Shown here in pieces: positions 1 to 12,668 of a stretch of DNA of 64,000 nt. Origin of the DNA: Acanthosoma haemorrhoidale (taxonomy: Eukaryota; Arthropoda; Insecta; Hemiptera; Acanthosomatidae). The stretch lies in assembly GCA_930367205.1 (NCBI GenBank), contig OV884012.1, forward strand, positions 31,220,796 to 31,284,795, written 5' to 3'. Below the pieces are notes generated by a model. That model worked only from the letters and a program-made list of their open reading frames with translations, did not search any database and was not told where the DNA came from. Position numbers and translations under genes: made by a program. Each line of letters begins with the position of its first letter. The stretch's first letter is position 1.

Positions 1-3000
1 CGAAATCTGGGAGGATGCGGAGTATGCCTTTGAAAATTCAGTTAAATTAGATTATTTTTACAACAGCTTTCGTAGAACACGTAGGCTACAAGGCAGGCGA
101 AAATGCCCCTGTTTGAAAGTATAATCTCTCCATTCTATCTTGCCAGTTAATTATTCAGTCATAATAAGATTTCACCTCCGTGCGAAAATGTCTATAATCG
201 GAAAATATTTCTATATATAGAACCTAGTCTGAGATTGCGATTGTTCATATACGAATGTCTATACTTCCATTTTTTCTTTGATTTTGAAGTAATTTTGCAT
301 AAGGGATTCACATAAGCCCCTTGTTTTATTAAGGTTGTGGATAATTGATTTCCTCAGACACTCACTCAGCATATCTTCGGCCGTTGATGATACTAGTGCT
401 GTAATGACCACTATTGCAGGCACTCGTGTCACGCAAGCATCGGAAATTACCAGAGATATAAAGTGGTCATCATCAATCGGTAATTGCTAACGTGATTAGT
501 CTTGAGTAGATCTCGAAGACCATGTCCGCTAATGAACATGGCTCCTTACCTCCATCTCAAGTGTTCTCATTGCTACCAAGTACCCAGTCCACTGTCTAAA
601 TATACTGCTCGTTATTTTCAATGGGAAGTTCTTAAAGAGAAAAACAAAAAGTCTTCATTGCTTGCTACATACAGTAGAAAAAACTGTCTAGTATAAACTA
701 ATTGTTACTATAAATAAAACATCTTACAGCCAGAAGAAACGTTAAAATATGACTGTATGTGTTTTTTAACTATCGCTGTATCATGGATTACAAAAATTAT
801 ACTCGCATCATGCAATTCGAGCTTATTTTTCACTGTAAACTTCATACCAAAATATTCGTAAAAAAGTATTGTTGTTTTTCCTTGATACAGTTTTGAAGTA
901 AATATAACCCCTAAATATATGATCCTAACAATGTGGATGTATTAATATTAATATATTTGCGATGAAGAACGCAACCACCGAATAACTCTACATACAAAAA
1001 AGTGGCATAGTTGGCAAAGGCTGAGAACATCCAATGAGGCATTTCTCCAAACTAAGCTACAAAATATGGTTTAGCATAATTAATGTGGAAAATGACAAAT
1101 CCAACTTCTCCTTTACATTAATTACACCATTGAATTTTTGAAAATTCAATTGCGACGCTGTAAACTTTAACACGATAAATTTGGCCATTGGGTACTGAAG
1201 TGTAAGAGGGCATAAGGCAACTTCACCTCATAGTCATCATGGTGCCATTCAGAACGGAAGCCAGTGCAACTGTAATACATCGTAGTAAAATAAACGTTTA
1301 TTTTATATTGCCAACTTGAGTAGCTATGGAAAAATAATAGAACAAGTATCTTTCACATCACCACACAATTTACTTTTAAAAAAAACGCGAGTGCTTTTGG
1401 CAACTTCCATTCCCATTCTCTTCGTTGGCCATAAATGTCAAAATATGCAAAGAAAAAAAACCATTACAATGGAAGAAAAATTTACCATATGCTTAAATCA
1501 TTAAAACTATTTAAATACTATATACATTAGCACTGCCGCAGTCCAATTGAGCATTATGTACAAACCGGTAGAAAAGATAAAAGTATAAAATATGGTAAAC
1601 ATTTGTTCAACTGAGACAGAGAAAGAGTGATTACATTTTTGGAGGAAAATAAATACCTCAAGAACCCATCCTCGTACCTTATGACATTAAAAATGTTTTC
1701 ATCAGCATCTCTCCCAGGAAGAAGAGCAAACGGCAACACTGGAACATTCTTTGATGAATCTCCTGATGTGTTGAGGAATGGCCTGGTAGATGTTTGTCTA
1801 AGAAAAAAACTCATTGACAGGAAAGATAATACCGAACGGAGAAGAAACTTCAATTTGTGTTACATCCTGCAATATAAAATAAGAAAATAATGAGAGAATA
1901 TAACAATAGAGCTCGTGAAAAAAAAACAAAAAAAGAAATAAGCATGTTTTCAGGAAGCATTACACTGTTCCAATTGTTTCGATAGTGACGTTGGATAACA
2001 TTTGTTGCCCTGCAAAGAGGACTGTTGCTGCCCAAGAGAGCTGGTCATTCTCTGTGAAGACGTGTGAGGATAATACTGCGATGTCATCTCTATTTCCCAA
2101 GGGGCAAACCAAGTAAGCCAACAGCTGCACGTCCTATTTTGTAAAAGATCAGCTGGGAGAGGAGAGTAAATGTATGTGGTGCAGGAACCAGCTAGATAAG
2201 CCACTAGATTAGAATGACTCAGCAGTTACTTCAGAAAGGAACTGGATTTGCAGCTCAATTAAACATCTCACTCCTCATTTGTGTAACTTAATTAACTCTG
2301 TTTTGCTTAAATTATCGAGATTTTTACTGTCTAAAAAATCACTTAATCAACCAACGAATTAATTTCATTATATGTCATCCTATTCTATTTATCCATTCTG
2401 TGAAAAATTATCAAATCCAATTTCATAGTTTATTTTGGGTTTAGCAATCCAACGATGGTTTCAAAACGCTCCTCTAAAATTATACTTTTCTAAAAATTTA
2501 CTTTCGGCAGGAACCTTGACGAATAAATCTGTAATGAATAATTATGATGTTCATAGAACGAAGTTTATAATGTTAGACACTTTATGGTTTAATTTATTCA
2601 TTTTGTAATTCTAATATTTTACTATAAACGTAAAACATGTTTGTTTACTCACAGTGTCTTATGCTCAAAAGAACATTTAAATCGATGTGAAAATTAATTT
2701 TATGAAGCAAAAATGAAGCCATCATTTTATTATTCAATTATGAAGCCATCATGCAGGTGTAATGAGGAAATAAGTACATACTTATCGTTCTTGTCTTATT
2801 TTCATATCACTTTATGTCTATTTGATGACTGAGTATTGTAGAAACCCTTGAGCTGATCCTTTGAGAAAGAGTGATTGAGCCAACCCATCAAACAAATTCA
2901 AATACCCTGTCTTCCCTACAGTTCAAGAAGCTATCAACATGGAAGTGGGCCGAATGGAAGACATTCTAGAGCCTTCTCATAGTTCATAGGTATGAGCTAT

Positions 3001-3711
3001 TATAGTTCATATAGCTTGTGCCAATAAGCGTTGGACGACTGAGCGTACATTAATCCTCCTAGATTAAGCTTATGAAGAACCTCTTTCTTCAGGCAATAAT
3101 AAGGTAAATATGATATTTAGTGCTTGAGAGTTGTGGTCTTTGAAAAAGGGAACAGGCTGGTAACAGTGAGCTTTTTATACTGGCTGGCCCTTTGTCAGTT
3201 TCCCTTCGGCCGCATTTATACCAAAATAGGCCTATCCTAGTTTGGAACACTGGATATTCATGTCCAATTTGAAGGCAATTCGAGCCCAATCCCTCTAGGC
3301 CACAGCTTCAGGCTGTTTCTAGTTATAATTGATGTTGAGGATTCCGTCTTTGTCTGAGTAATTTCCGATGAAGTTGTGCTCTTGTTTTTCCTCGTTTTCT
3401 TTACCACTTCCATACTTGCCAATGCTTTTATTGACCATTCCGATTGGTGCACGATGAGGTTCATATGCAGTTTCAGGGAAAGCGCTTTTGCATTTAGTTG
3501 GAGGTGCCCGATAAGACTCAGCTGTCCTCAATTTGCTCCAGTTCTTTCCCGAGTTCCAGAGGTTTATCAATGGAAGTCACTTCAAATCTTCTAATGTATA
3601 ATTGCAAAATATTTCTGTAAATGGTTAAGATTTATTCCACTTCTGATTTAGGGCGATCCAATTTTTTTAACAAAGGCAGAGGTTGGTGACGATGTTCATA
3701 TTTTTTTCTTG
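1..3711. other. Intergenic AT-rich DNA, no supported gene
   Basis: No reading frame here has splice sites, domains or a family match that I recognise. The longest open frame is 87 codons at 1627-1890 on the + strand. It starts mid-sequence and overlaps a 99-codon frame on the other strand, so it is not convincing. The stretch may be upstream flank or a very long first intron of the tachykinin gene, whose first coding exon I could not find. Confidence 0.5.
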
Positions 3712-3716
3712 CCCAC

Positions 3717-4305
3717 TGTCGGGTCGTCACTAGGGGGTGCCTGATCACCCTAGCCCTGGTGACAAGTGCGGATTGTTCGAGTTTATAACCGTCATGGACA
3801 ATCGTTCCATGACGGCGTTACTATCTGACTCCATTTATGATAGGTATGTGCCCCGTCAATGCGCTATGTTCATGAGAAGAGGTACAGAGGTTTCATAAAG
3901 CATTAGTCAATTTTTCAGAGTTCGAGCGGAAACCAAGCAAGCGTCAACGAGTAAAGGCCACGAGAGACTAATTAACAGGGCCAGGAGCCCTGCCTTAAGT
4001 ACCCTCTCCCCTTGCCTGCTGGGAGGCTGCAAGGGTTTAAGCCGGCGGTGGTTCCCACGCACACCTGTAGTGAGAAACGTGACTGTTGGTAAGGAACGTG
4101 ACCGCCGGCTGCTTACCCGACCAGGGGACAAGCCCTGGAGGTAGAGAGGCCTCAAAAGGGTTGTTATGTTTATGACCTGTCTCGTGTGACTTAGTTGGCT
4201 TCCGCCATTTATAATACATTTAGTTCATGTTATTTTACTTTTGCTTACAATATATATGCAATAGAGTATAGGGTGATTTATCTTATGTAGTTAGCGGTCG
4301 CTACA
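3717..4305 (+). mobile_element. Solo LTR, family 1, 589 bp with 5-bp target duplication
   Basis: The block begins TGTCGGGTCGTCAC and ends GCGGTCGCTACA, the TG...CA form of a long terminal repeat. It is flanked by an exact 5-bp duplication, cccac, at 3712-3716 and 4306-4310. The first ~210 bp resemble 9555-9720 and 11855-12080. The last ~60 bp (gagtatagggtgattta and on) are almost the same at 10410-10470 and 12600-12663. No internal retroviral-type genes lie beside it, so it is a solo LTR left by recombination between two LTRs. The short open frames inside it are chance. The parent could be a Gypsy or BEL/Pao element; the LTR alone cannot say which. Confidence 0.85.
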
Positions 4306-4310
4306 CCCAC

Positions 4311-7300
4311 CATGTGTTCTTCGAGCGATTGCCTCCATGAGTTTTTCATAATAATCTATCGGGAAGAATGCCGCACGGCAGACTCTTTCAAAATCTGTCC
4401 ACTCAGTCCAGCTTTTTATTTCCAAGCGGCACCTATTAAGCGGCTCGGGTAGATAGAAAAGAAGACCAGTAGTCTTACATGATGACCTTTCTCATTGAGA
4501 CTGTGAATAAAATCTTCAGCACATAGGGTTGGGGTACTATCGAATTGTAGGGTGGACAAAAAATGTATTGAATAGCTTGGAAAGTTGGCCCAAGTAGTTG
4601 GGTTTTTAACTTCTTGTTTAGATGTTCCCGGTTTTTGTCGGGAGTCATCTCTTCTTCTGTATTCACTGTCAATTTCGAAGATACTGTCCACATCCAGGGG
4701 TTTTCTGAAAGGGATCTTTTGTTGTTGCTGTCCATAGACTATCAAGCGGAATTTGGACGGATTGCCATTTCAATAGCCAATTAACTGTAAGTCTGTTAAT
4801 CTCTCAAAAGAGAGGAATGAAATAATTTAGGTTTCTGTATTGAATAATATGGCAGGGTATTGTAGGTAATTCTTAGATTAAGTATAATTGTGTTTGAGAG
4901 AATAAATGGAATTGATTGGATAACAATAAAGAAAGTATTAATCCAAAAAAAAGATTGTATAAATTTTAGTAATATTTCATGAAGCGAAGATGATTCATAT
5001 TAATACCGCTGGTGTGTAAGAAAATAATTTTCCAAATAAGGTGTGAGACTAAGAAATGAATCAGACTAATGATACTACTAATTATAGAAAAATACATAAG
5101 ATAGAAAAATAATTCAGTCGAATAACAAACAAACTACAATCAAATACAAAAAAAAAATTAATCTCTTTTAAGAGATGTAAAAAAATTAATTATTTTATTT
5201 ACTGCTTATATATTCTAGGCACTTCGTTTAGGCCGCCACTATTTATATAACCGATATTTAATTTTTAATGACTTAGTTTCAATAAAATAAGAATTATTAG
5301 AGGGAAAAAAAATAGAAAACAATCCATATACATTTATGGCCAATCAAAAAAAATCCTATTATTCCAGTTCAGAGGAGAAGAAGGGGTGGGTGAAGATATA
5401 AAGCAGCAAGCAGAATATTTTCATGCAAATCAATAAAGAGAAGAAATTGAAACATAATACTAATTTGATCTAAAATAAAGCCTGCCAAAAGCTTTAAATA
5501 TAAAGTAAATTATTATAAAGGTAGAATAAAAGAAAAGCTAAAGGTAGATCTTTACAAACAAAGATACTTTCTTGTTGATATGGTGAACTACTATTTTTCA
5601 AAGAGGAATCACTGTTAATGTTTAGTACCAATACTACAACTTTGGTTTCAAACTTTATATGACAATCCTTAATGAAATTGTGGCGGACCATAGGAGTAGT
5701 TTAAAGAAATTTAGAGTGCACAAGCCCGAGGTGCTATAATGTGGAAAACAAAGGCGACGATATTTCACCTATGAAGGATTGTGTATGAAATGTATCCAAG
5801 ATGTTTATTACCCCATTCAGGGCGCGCACGGCAAATCTCCGTTCTCTCATTCCGCAGTACATAATCCACTGAATACTTCAGGCCGATAGTAAATGTTCCA
5901 CTTCCTCCCTTCTATAGGGGCTATTAATAAGCACATTTTGACTGCCATGCCTCACACCGATCAGTCCTTTCTTCTAGCTTTAAGTAACTCAAACGGTGAC
6001 TGGTAGACTAGCTTAGGGTAGTTCTTTTTTTTTTTTTAGCTTATCCATCTATTATAGCCTATACTTGTATATTCTACCTTACAAAGTGGTAATACCGAGC
6101 AATAAAGTTCAAGTGAGTTTGCACTTATCGCTATTTGGCAACTTTACCAAACAAGTTCTGATTCATAAAAGTAACAGAGTCGTTATGTTCTTTAGATTCA
6201 TTTGTGCTTGAGGCGAAGCCGGTAGTAAAAATCCTTGGCTTGGTTAGTATTAAGTTGCAATAACCTTAACTTCTGTAAAGCTCAGTTATGGGATAGTTTT
6301 TTTGTTTTTTTTGGAAAAACGGAGTGTTCCGCATAGCTACTGCCACTCTTCGCAATGGGCAACGGTTATTGTTGAGACAAACTACAAAATTGTTTTATAA
6401 AGTTTATATTTACATTTGAAAATTCCAAAAAGACATAGGTGGATACAGGAGCATAAAATAAATACAAAGGTCTCAACGCAATTTACCAACTACTCCGGCA
6501 ACCTCGGTAAAATATTCTCTTCCAGAAATATGATGCCACTCATTTTTTATAGCCCCTCAATCTCTTAGGATTTTATTTGAATTTGACTTTTCAATTCAAT
6601 CCTTCAACAGGATTTTATTTGAATTATTGAAAAAACAATAATTCTTTTTAGCTTTGAAAAAGAATAACCACCTATGAAAAAACAAAATATAGTTTCTTAC
6701 GATTGTTTTTTGAATAGGTGCCAGCACAAGTTTTTACATTTAAACTGTAATGGATTTTCCTCTTAGTTACAACATACACGTGACCTTGTCATATATAGCT
6801 CCTATCGTGGTTGGGGTATTACAAATGTAATTAACATGTTCCCTCTAGTTAAGGCTTAACAGGGATTCAGCTCTCACAAGATGTGCTTTTTAAATGGCAA
6901 TTACAAAGTGAGAGACTATATAGGTGTTACTTGTTTATTTTATGAAAAACAAAGTACTCCGAATTTCTAATTGCATTACCTTTAAAGTAAAAGCTCTTGA
7001 TAACATTATAGTAATAACATTTAAGCTTAATAAATTATCTAAAAGTCTACACTCTATTTTTTCACTCAATTTCGTTTTTAATATCATAATCAGATTTTTT
7101 GTTAATTGGTGGAGAAGAAAAAAAAGAAGTCTTAAACAAACTTGAATACTTTAGGCAGCATTTTTTTTTTTTTTTTTTTTTATGAACGTCAATTTTGAAG
7201 AAGGAAATGAAATTCGTCTAATTATATAAACCTTCCCTACTAAACAAGAAAAATATATTTCAATCCGCCCTAAAGAAAAGGGAGTGCAAGTTTCAAGTTG

Positions 7301-9549
7301 TGTTGTATTTCAGCTATAAATAAGAATATCTGATCCTGGTTATAATAAAGTAAGGTTTGACGCCTTTCAAGAAAATATTGATTGGTGGTTGAAGAGGTAA
7401 TTTGGAAATAATTGCTGTTTAAGATAATTATTAGTACGATTGAAAAGTAAGTAATAAAACGTTAGTTGAGAAGAGACTCACATCAGCTGTTAAAACTTTG
7501 TCTTGTGGAAAAGATTATCTTATAGTTTTTACTTACTATTTGTCAGATTTTCATTCATTAGCAGATTTAATTGAATTCATCAGGCAGTTTTGCATTTGTT
7601 CCATTAATACGATGTGGCTAATACAAACTTTTTATCATTTATGAGATATCAGGGAAGTACAATTATTTTTTTACATTTATTGTGTCTAACATTCATTTGT
7701 CTTGTCTTTGATTTCTATCGAATCTAAGAATTTAATTTTGCATTTTTTGGAGGAATCGGAAAAGAGACCTATTCCTGATGAACTTGAATTTCCAGTTCAC
7801 GCCAATTAAAGATTAAACAAATTTTTCTTATTGGATTGTAAGTTAAAGTGAAAAGTTTATTCATCAGAACGGTAACATGAAAATTTGATACGCCTTTCTC
7901 ATGGGAGCTTTTAAATTAGAAGAAGGTTTAACTTTTTAGAAGGCATCATAAACAAAGTCCCAACCAGAGGAAATTTTGATGTTTCCTTCAATTAAATATC
8001 CAGTGAATCTTAATAGCGGGCTTAAACAATCCAAACATAATTCTTGTATAAACATATACATGTTAATTATCAAATACCAGCGTGTAAAATGATTTATCTT
8101 CTGTGCATAACAGTTGTTTTATCTTAGTATGTTCTTTCAATGTAACGTAGCTGCTCGCAAACAAAATAAATCCAATATTCTTAACTGTCTAGCCAAGGTG
8201 ATGAAGGATAGTAGACTTTTTGGAGATTAGTGGCCTATTGCAATATGAATAGGAAGACAATTAATTATTTAATAGTGAACAAAGTGGCCGTAGCCCTGTA
8301 GAGATACCATTTTGGGTTCCAAAAGGTGGAGTGATTTTGATTTTTAGGTATGTCGTATGTTTTGACCCCCTCGTAAAAGTTGTAAACACCCCCCTCTTAT
8401 GTGCGTTTTACGCCATTTTGAAAACACCACTAACAAAAAGTAGTTTTTTTCTCAGTAAATCGCTTCTAGTGCAGTTTAGGCCAAACGTTGTCATCACCAA
8501 TTTTAAAGTGTCATTAAATTTCCTGTATGTTTTATATGTAACATGTTGGAAAATTCAAAACAGCTCAGTAGATACGGGGCCGTAACAATTTGCAAAAATG
8601 TCAAAAAAACGCAAGTGCAAAGTGTGTAGTGACAAATCTTGTAGAGGGTTGAATTTCTTACAAGATCCATACAAAAGATTTTTAATTATTCCCAAAAGAC
8701 GCCAAGAAATACTGAAGTTGACTTCTATTTCCGCCATCCTCCCCTGCGTACCTTTAAGAACTTGAACTCTTGCAGCAAAAGGATGAAGACATTAATGGTA
8801 TACAGCTAATTACAAATAATTACATTTATAATTTCTTCCTGAGCAATTTTGGCAGCTCAGCAGCTATCATATTTAAAACAAAGCCAGTAGGTATTACCAG
8901 TATAATGTCGCTATTTGGGTAATGTCGTGTCATGCAGGTAACGTTAGTCGAATTAGAACTTTGAAACCACTATACCACTAACTGCTGGTTCTTTTTTTTC
9001 TTCCTTATTTCTTTATTTGTTCTTAAATATGATCCACGTACCACGAACAAAACAACCGAATTAGCTGAGCGATAATGAATGGAGGACTTGCCTATTTCCA
9101 ATTCAGACTTGCTCATTGGAAGCAACGATTCGACGACCTGTAACTTTTCAAATTAATTATTAAAAGTTATAAATCGAACTTTGCCAGTGGAATTGCAAGC
9201 TTCTATTCCCTCTCACCTGATTGCACTGATAGGAATCCGTGAGCTGACTAGATATTGAGTAGACAACCTATCGCCTCCATTCGGATCAGGAAATTAGTTT
9301 CATATTAAGTTAATAACAGTCGTGGATTGGATTTTCTTCTAATGAATATATAAGCTTTTCATTCTATATTGAATTTTTTTTAATTGTCTATGGTGTCGAG
9401 ATCAGTCGTGACTAACTGGTCGACTCTAAACATCTACTGATTAAAATACTGTCCGTTATTGTATGAGGATGTACTGACTTATAAAAACATTGAGTTGAGT
9501 GGCAATGCAAGAGGGAATCAACCTTCAGATACCATCCAGCAAGCAAAAA
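4311..9549. other. Intergenic AT-rich DNA, no supported feature
   Basis: Long AT-rich stretch with homopolymer runs (poly-T near 6027 and 7161) and no coding frame longer than about 110 codons. I recognise no domain, tRNA or element. A slightly GC-richer patch at 5700-5950 and an unusual patch at 8290-8600 might be old repeats, but nothing identifies them. Confidence 0.5.
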
Positions 9550-9554
9550 CTCAA

Positions 9555-10470
9555 TGTCGGGTCGTCACGAGGGGAGTGCCTAGTTACCCTAGCCCTGATG
9601 ATGAAGTGAGGGTTGATTAGGCTATGACCTGGACAATTGTTTCATGACCGGTCTTACTATCTGACTCCATATTTGATAGGTATGTGCCCCGACAATGCAC
9701 TATGTTCAGGAGAAGATGTATTGGTTAGGTAGTGCAGGTGGTTAGTGTGGTCTTGGAATGACCACGAATTCACACTCGGTATCTGAAGGTAGGCGAGATC
9801 CGTCCGGATCCCAAAGGCGAGAGTGAACCGGAGAGAGGCAGACTGGATTGCCGTGGGAGACACTACTAGGTAAAGCTTGTAGAGCCATGGCAACCGTTGT
9901 CCGCGAGGGAGAGGTCTCTCCCAAGGAGCTGCTAGTTTTAGCGAGACGAAGGCAGAGAATCCTACTAGGAGAGTGTGGGGTCTGACAAGGCCGGACTAAA
10001 ACATAGCGAGGTTAGGAAGAGAGGTCCAGAGGTTTTCATAAATGAGGAGGCCAAGTTTTGAAACATCGGTGCAGCCGCAAGTTCACTAGTTAGAGAGCCG
10101 TGGTGAGAATGACTTACAGGCCAAACCCCGGGTATATTTATACCCGGCGTGCCTTGTTAGTACCCAATCATGTGAGGTTTTATTGTGCCCGATGATAGCC
10201 CAGTATGCCAGAGGCCCTTTGTTCTCGTAGTGACTGAGGCCTTTTCCGGGTCGCTTACTACCTGCTCTGGGTAGAGGGTGAGGGTTTCCAGCCTCTAACT
10301 AGTTTATTTGCAGCTGCGTCTTTTATTGCTTACAACATTTACAATGACTTATGGTTTGGTAATGTTATTTACATTTGTTTAAATTAATTTACAACTTATT
10401 ATAACCAATTTACAATATATATACAATAGAGTATAGGGTGATTTATCTTGTGTAGTTAGCGGTCGCTAAA
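9555..10470 (+). mobile_element. Solo LTR, family 1 long form, 916 bp with 5-bp target duplication
   Basis: It starts TGTCGGGTCGTCACGAGG and ends GCGGTCGCTAAA, where the usual final ACA has one change. The exact 5-bp duplication ctcaa flanks it at 9550-9554 and 10471-10475. The middle (9670-10020: cggatcccaaaggcga, gagaggtctctcccaagga) matches the LTR at 14661-18223 and the inverted copy at 26874-27744. The ends match the shorter LTR at 3717-4305. It therefore links the long and short forms of the family. No internal genes are attached. Confidence 0.85.
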
Positions 10471-10475
10471 CTCAA

Positions 10476-11399
10476 CCCAAAACACCGGGAATCAATGACC
10501 GTTGTGGTTGACACGTCCTAAAACAAACAAAATAAAACACTTAACAGTTATATATGCGGAAATAAGAGAGTACATTTTAAGATATGATTGTTAAGAATGT
10601 ATATTATATCGTTCTCACATCGAATTTAATAATAAATTGAAATATAAAGTCATTTTAAAGAAGTCAAATTTAACGTAGCTACTTAAAATTAATTTAATAA
10701 TATTCAATGTTTAATCTATTTAATCTCTTATGTCAGAAGTTTGGTTGTGAAAAATAAACCATCAATTTGTTTTATAGTGGAATCATTCATTAGTTTTCAA
10801 TAGGAAATGAAATTTAAATATGATTAATAACTAGTGAATTGGCGTTATATAATAATATACTGCAGTTCAATAATCTCATAGATTTTATTTACTTAAAGTC
10901 TTACTGGTGATGTCTTCGGTATAATGGATCTTGATTGGTGGTTAGATCTTCAGGAAGATGTAGTGATGTATCCGCCAAGGCCTAGGGCCACAAGAGACCC
11001 ACGTGGACCTCGTTAAATAGCAGCCTAGGAACAGAACAGCACAGAGTCGCGAATACAGACCCACTCAAAGGTTTTATATCCGAAGTTATCCACGTCCCTA
11101 TTCGGATACCACACTGTTTCTAATCATTTATGACTTCACGTGTTTCCCAGTATGACTCTGTGTATCGGGTCTCAGTAGTGTGTCACGTAGTTTGAAGTGT
11201 TGGCTATCGCCCCCATCAGAGCAGCTTCTTCCTCGCAATTGTCTCTGTCTCTATATTTCTTTGTTTGAGAACATTTTCTGCCGAAAACATTTTCTCAGTC
11301 AAAAAAATTTGGCAATGCTTCTTCACATATTTTCCCACTTAAAGGCCAGCTCTTGAAACACTTATTTTTGAATACGTTTTTAACCACACAGCCAACACA
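10476..11399. other. Spacer between LTRs, unassigned
   Basis: AT-rich to about 10890, then a more GC-balanced block (10890-11260) with no open frame or motif I recognise. The second part may be an old element fragment, but I have no match for it. Confidence 0.4.
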
Positions 11400-11849
11400 A
11401 ACATAGGGTGAGCCCCATAACTTTTAAAGAGACCACCGGGGGGAGGGGGTCTCGTCGACCCGGCCACTGAAAAAAGAGATAAATGAATAAACCTGTATTG
11501 GTTAAAGAAAAGGCTTTGACCTTTGCTGGCGGCCTAATCAGTTAACAGCTTAATTCGCATTTTATTGATCTGATTTCGTAAGATCTTAGAAGGTGTGCCG
11601 CGACAGTACACCACTATGTTCAGGAAAAGAGGTAAAGGCTAGGTTTTATAGATAATTTAGGTGATCCTGGGATGAACATGAGTTCATACTCGGTATCTGA
11701 GGGAAGGCGGAAATCGTCCGGATCCCAAAGGCGAGTGTGAACCGGAAAAAGGCAGACTGGATCGCTGATACGCAACTAGGTACATTTTGGACTATTAGGG
11801 ACATTTGTCCCCAGAGTCCGTTGTCTGCATGGAAAGAAAACCTTCCTAG
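11400..11849 (+). mobile_element. Broken older LTR of the same family
   Basis: From about 11560 the sequence follows the LTR at 14661: ttgatctgatttcgtaagat, then the ggatcccaaaggcgag block and the segment before the cctagg site. It stops at 11849-11854, where a younger LTR (11855-12663) is inserted. I cannot recognise the rest of the older LTR after 12668, and its left edge is only approximate. This shows repeated insertion of one family into itself. Confidence 0.6.
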
Positions 11850-11854
11850 GATGT

Positions 11855-12663
11855 TGTCGGGTTGCCATAAATAATAAATAATAAATTGCCTAATCACTCT
11901 AGCCCTGGTGACAAGTGCGGATTGTTGTAGTTTATAACATGGGCCATGTTCCATGTCGGCGTTAATATCTGACTCCATTTTATGATAGGGATGTGTCCCG
12001 ACAATACACTGTGTTCAGGAGAAGAGGTACAGAGGTATCATAAAGAATAAGACCAGTTTTCAGAGTTCGGGCGGGAGACCGGCAGCGTAATAGATACAAG
12101 TCGTCAGAGGGTCTGCTAGGAGGCTGAGTGACAGGGTGACAGGCTAATAGGTGCTGCAGCGAGAGTAGACTAGTAGAAGAGTGGACTTACTTCCAGGGCC
12201 CCGGGGCCCTGGCGTAAAGCGACCGAGTGATAGTGGCTGTGGAGATGAGGAGACTGAGAAAGAGTAGTCCTACAGGGCGAAACCCCCTGGTTTAAATATT
12301 ATTTACCCTTCCTACCGGAAGGCGGAGCCTGGCTTGAAAGGGGTATGTTTATGATGTCACACCTGCCCCGCGGTACGTGACCCATCGTCCCCTAAAGGGC
12401 TGTTTTATGGCATGGCTTTTAGATTTTATGACCGCCAGAAGGTGGCCCTAGGTCTACCGGGTCGGTTTTATTACGGCCGTTTAGCTTACCCTCTCAGGTT
12501 TATTGCTGACGCCCTTCGACCCTCTTGACTTGTTTTACGACTGCCGGTCCCGCATGTTTATTACTAGAAAAAGCTTTTACCATGTTTTACATCTAATTAC
12601 AATACATTATATATGCACCAGAGTATAGGTTGATTTAACACTTATGTAGTTAGAGTCACTACA
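11855..12663 (+). mobile_element. Solo LTR, 809 bp, nested in an older LTR, 5-bp target duplication
   Basis: It begins TGTCGGGTTGCC and ends GTTAGAGTCACTACA. The exact 5-bp duplication gatgt lies at 11850-11854 and 12664-12668. After a short AT-rich insert (aaataataaataataaa) it runs ctagccctggtgacaagtgc, as in the LTR at 3717. The right end carries the family's tail (gagtataggttgattta). The middle, 12070-12550, is GC-rich and has no counterpart in the 3717 copy, which explains the greater length. Confidence 0.83.
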
Positions 12664-12668
12664 GATGT

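Noticed and set aside
3907..4219. Open frames of 60-82 codons on the minus strand
   Set aside because: They lie within the solo LTR and have no protein features.
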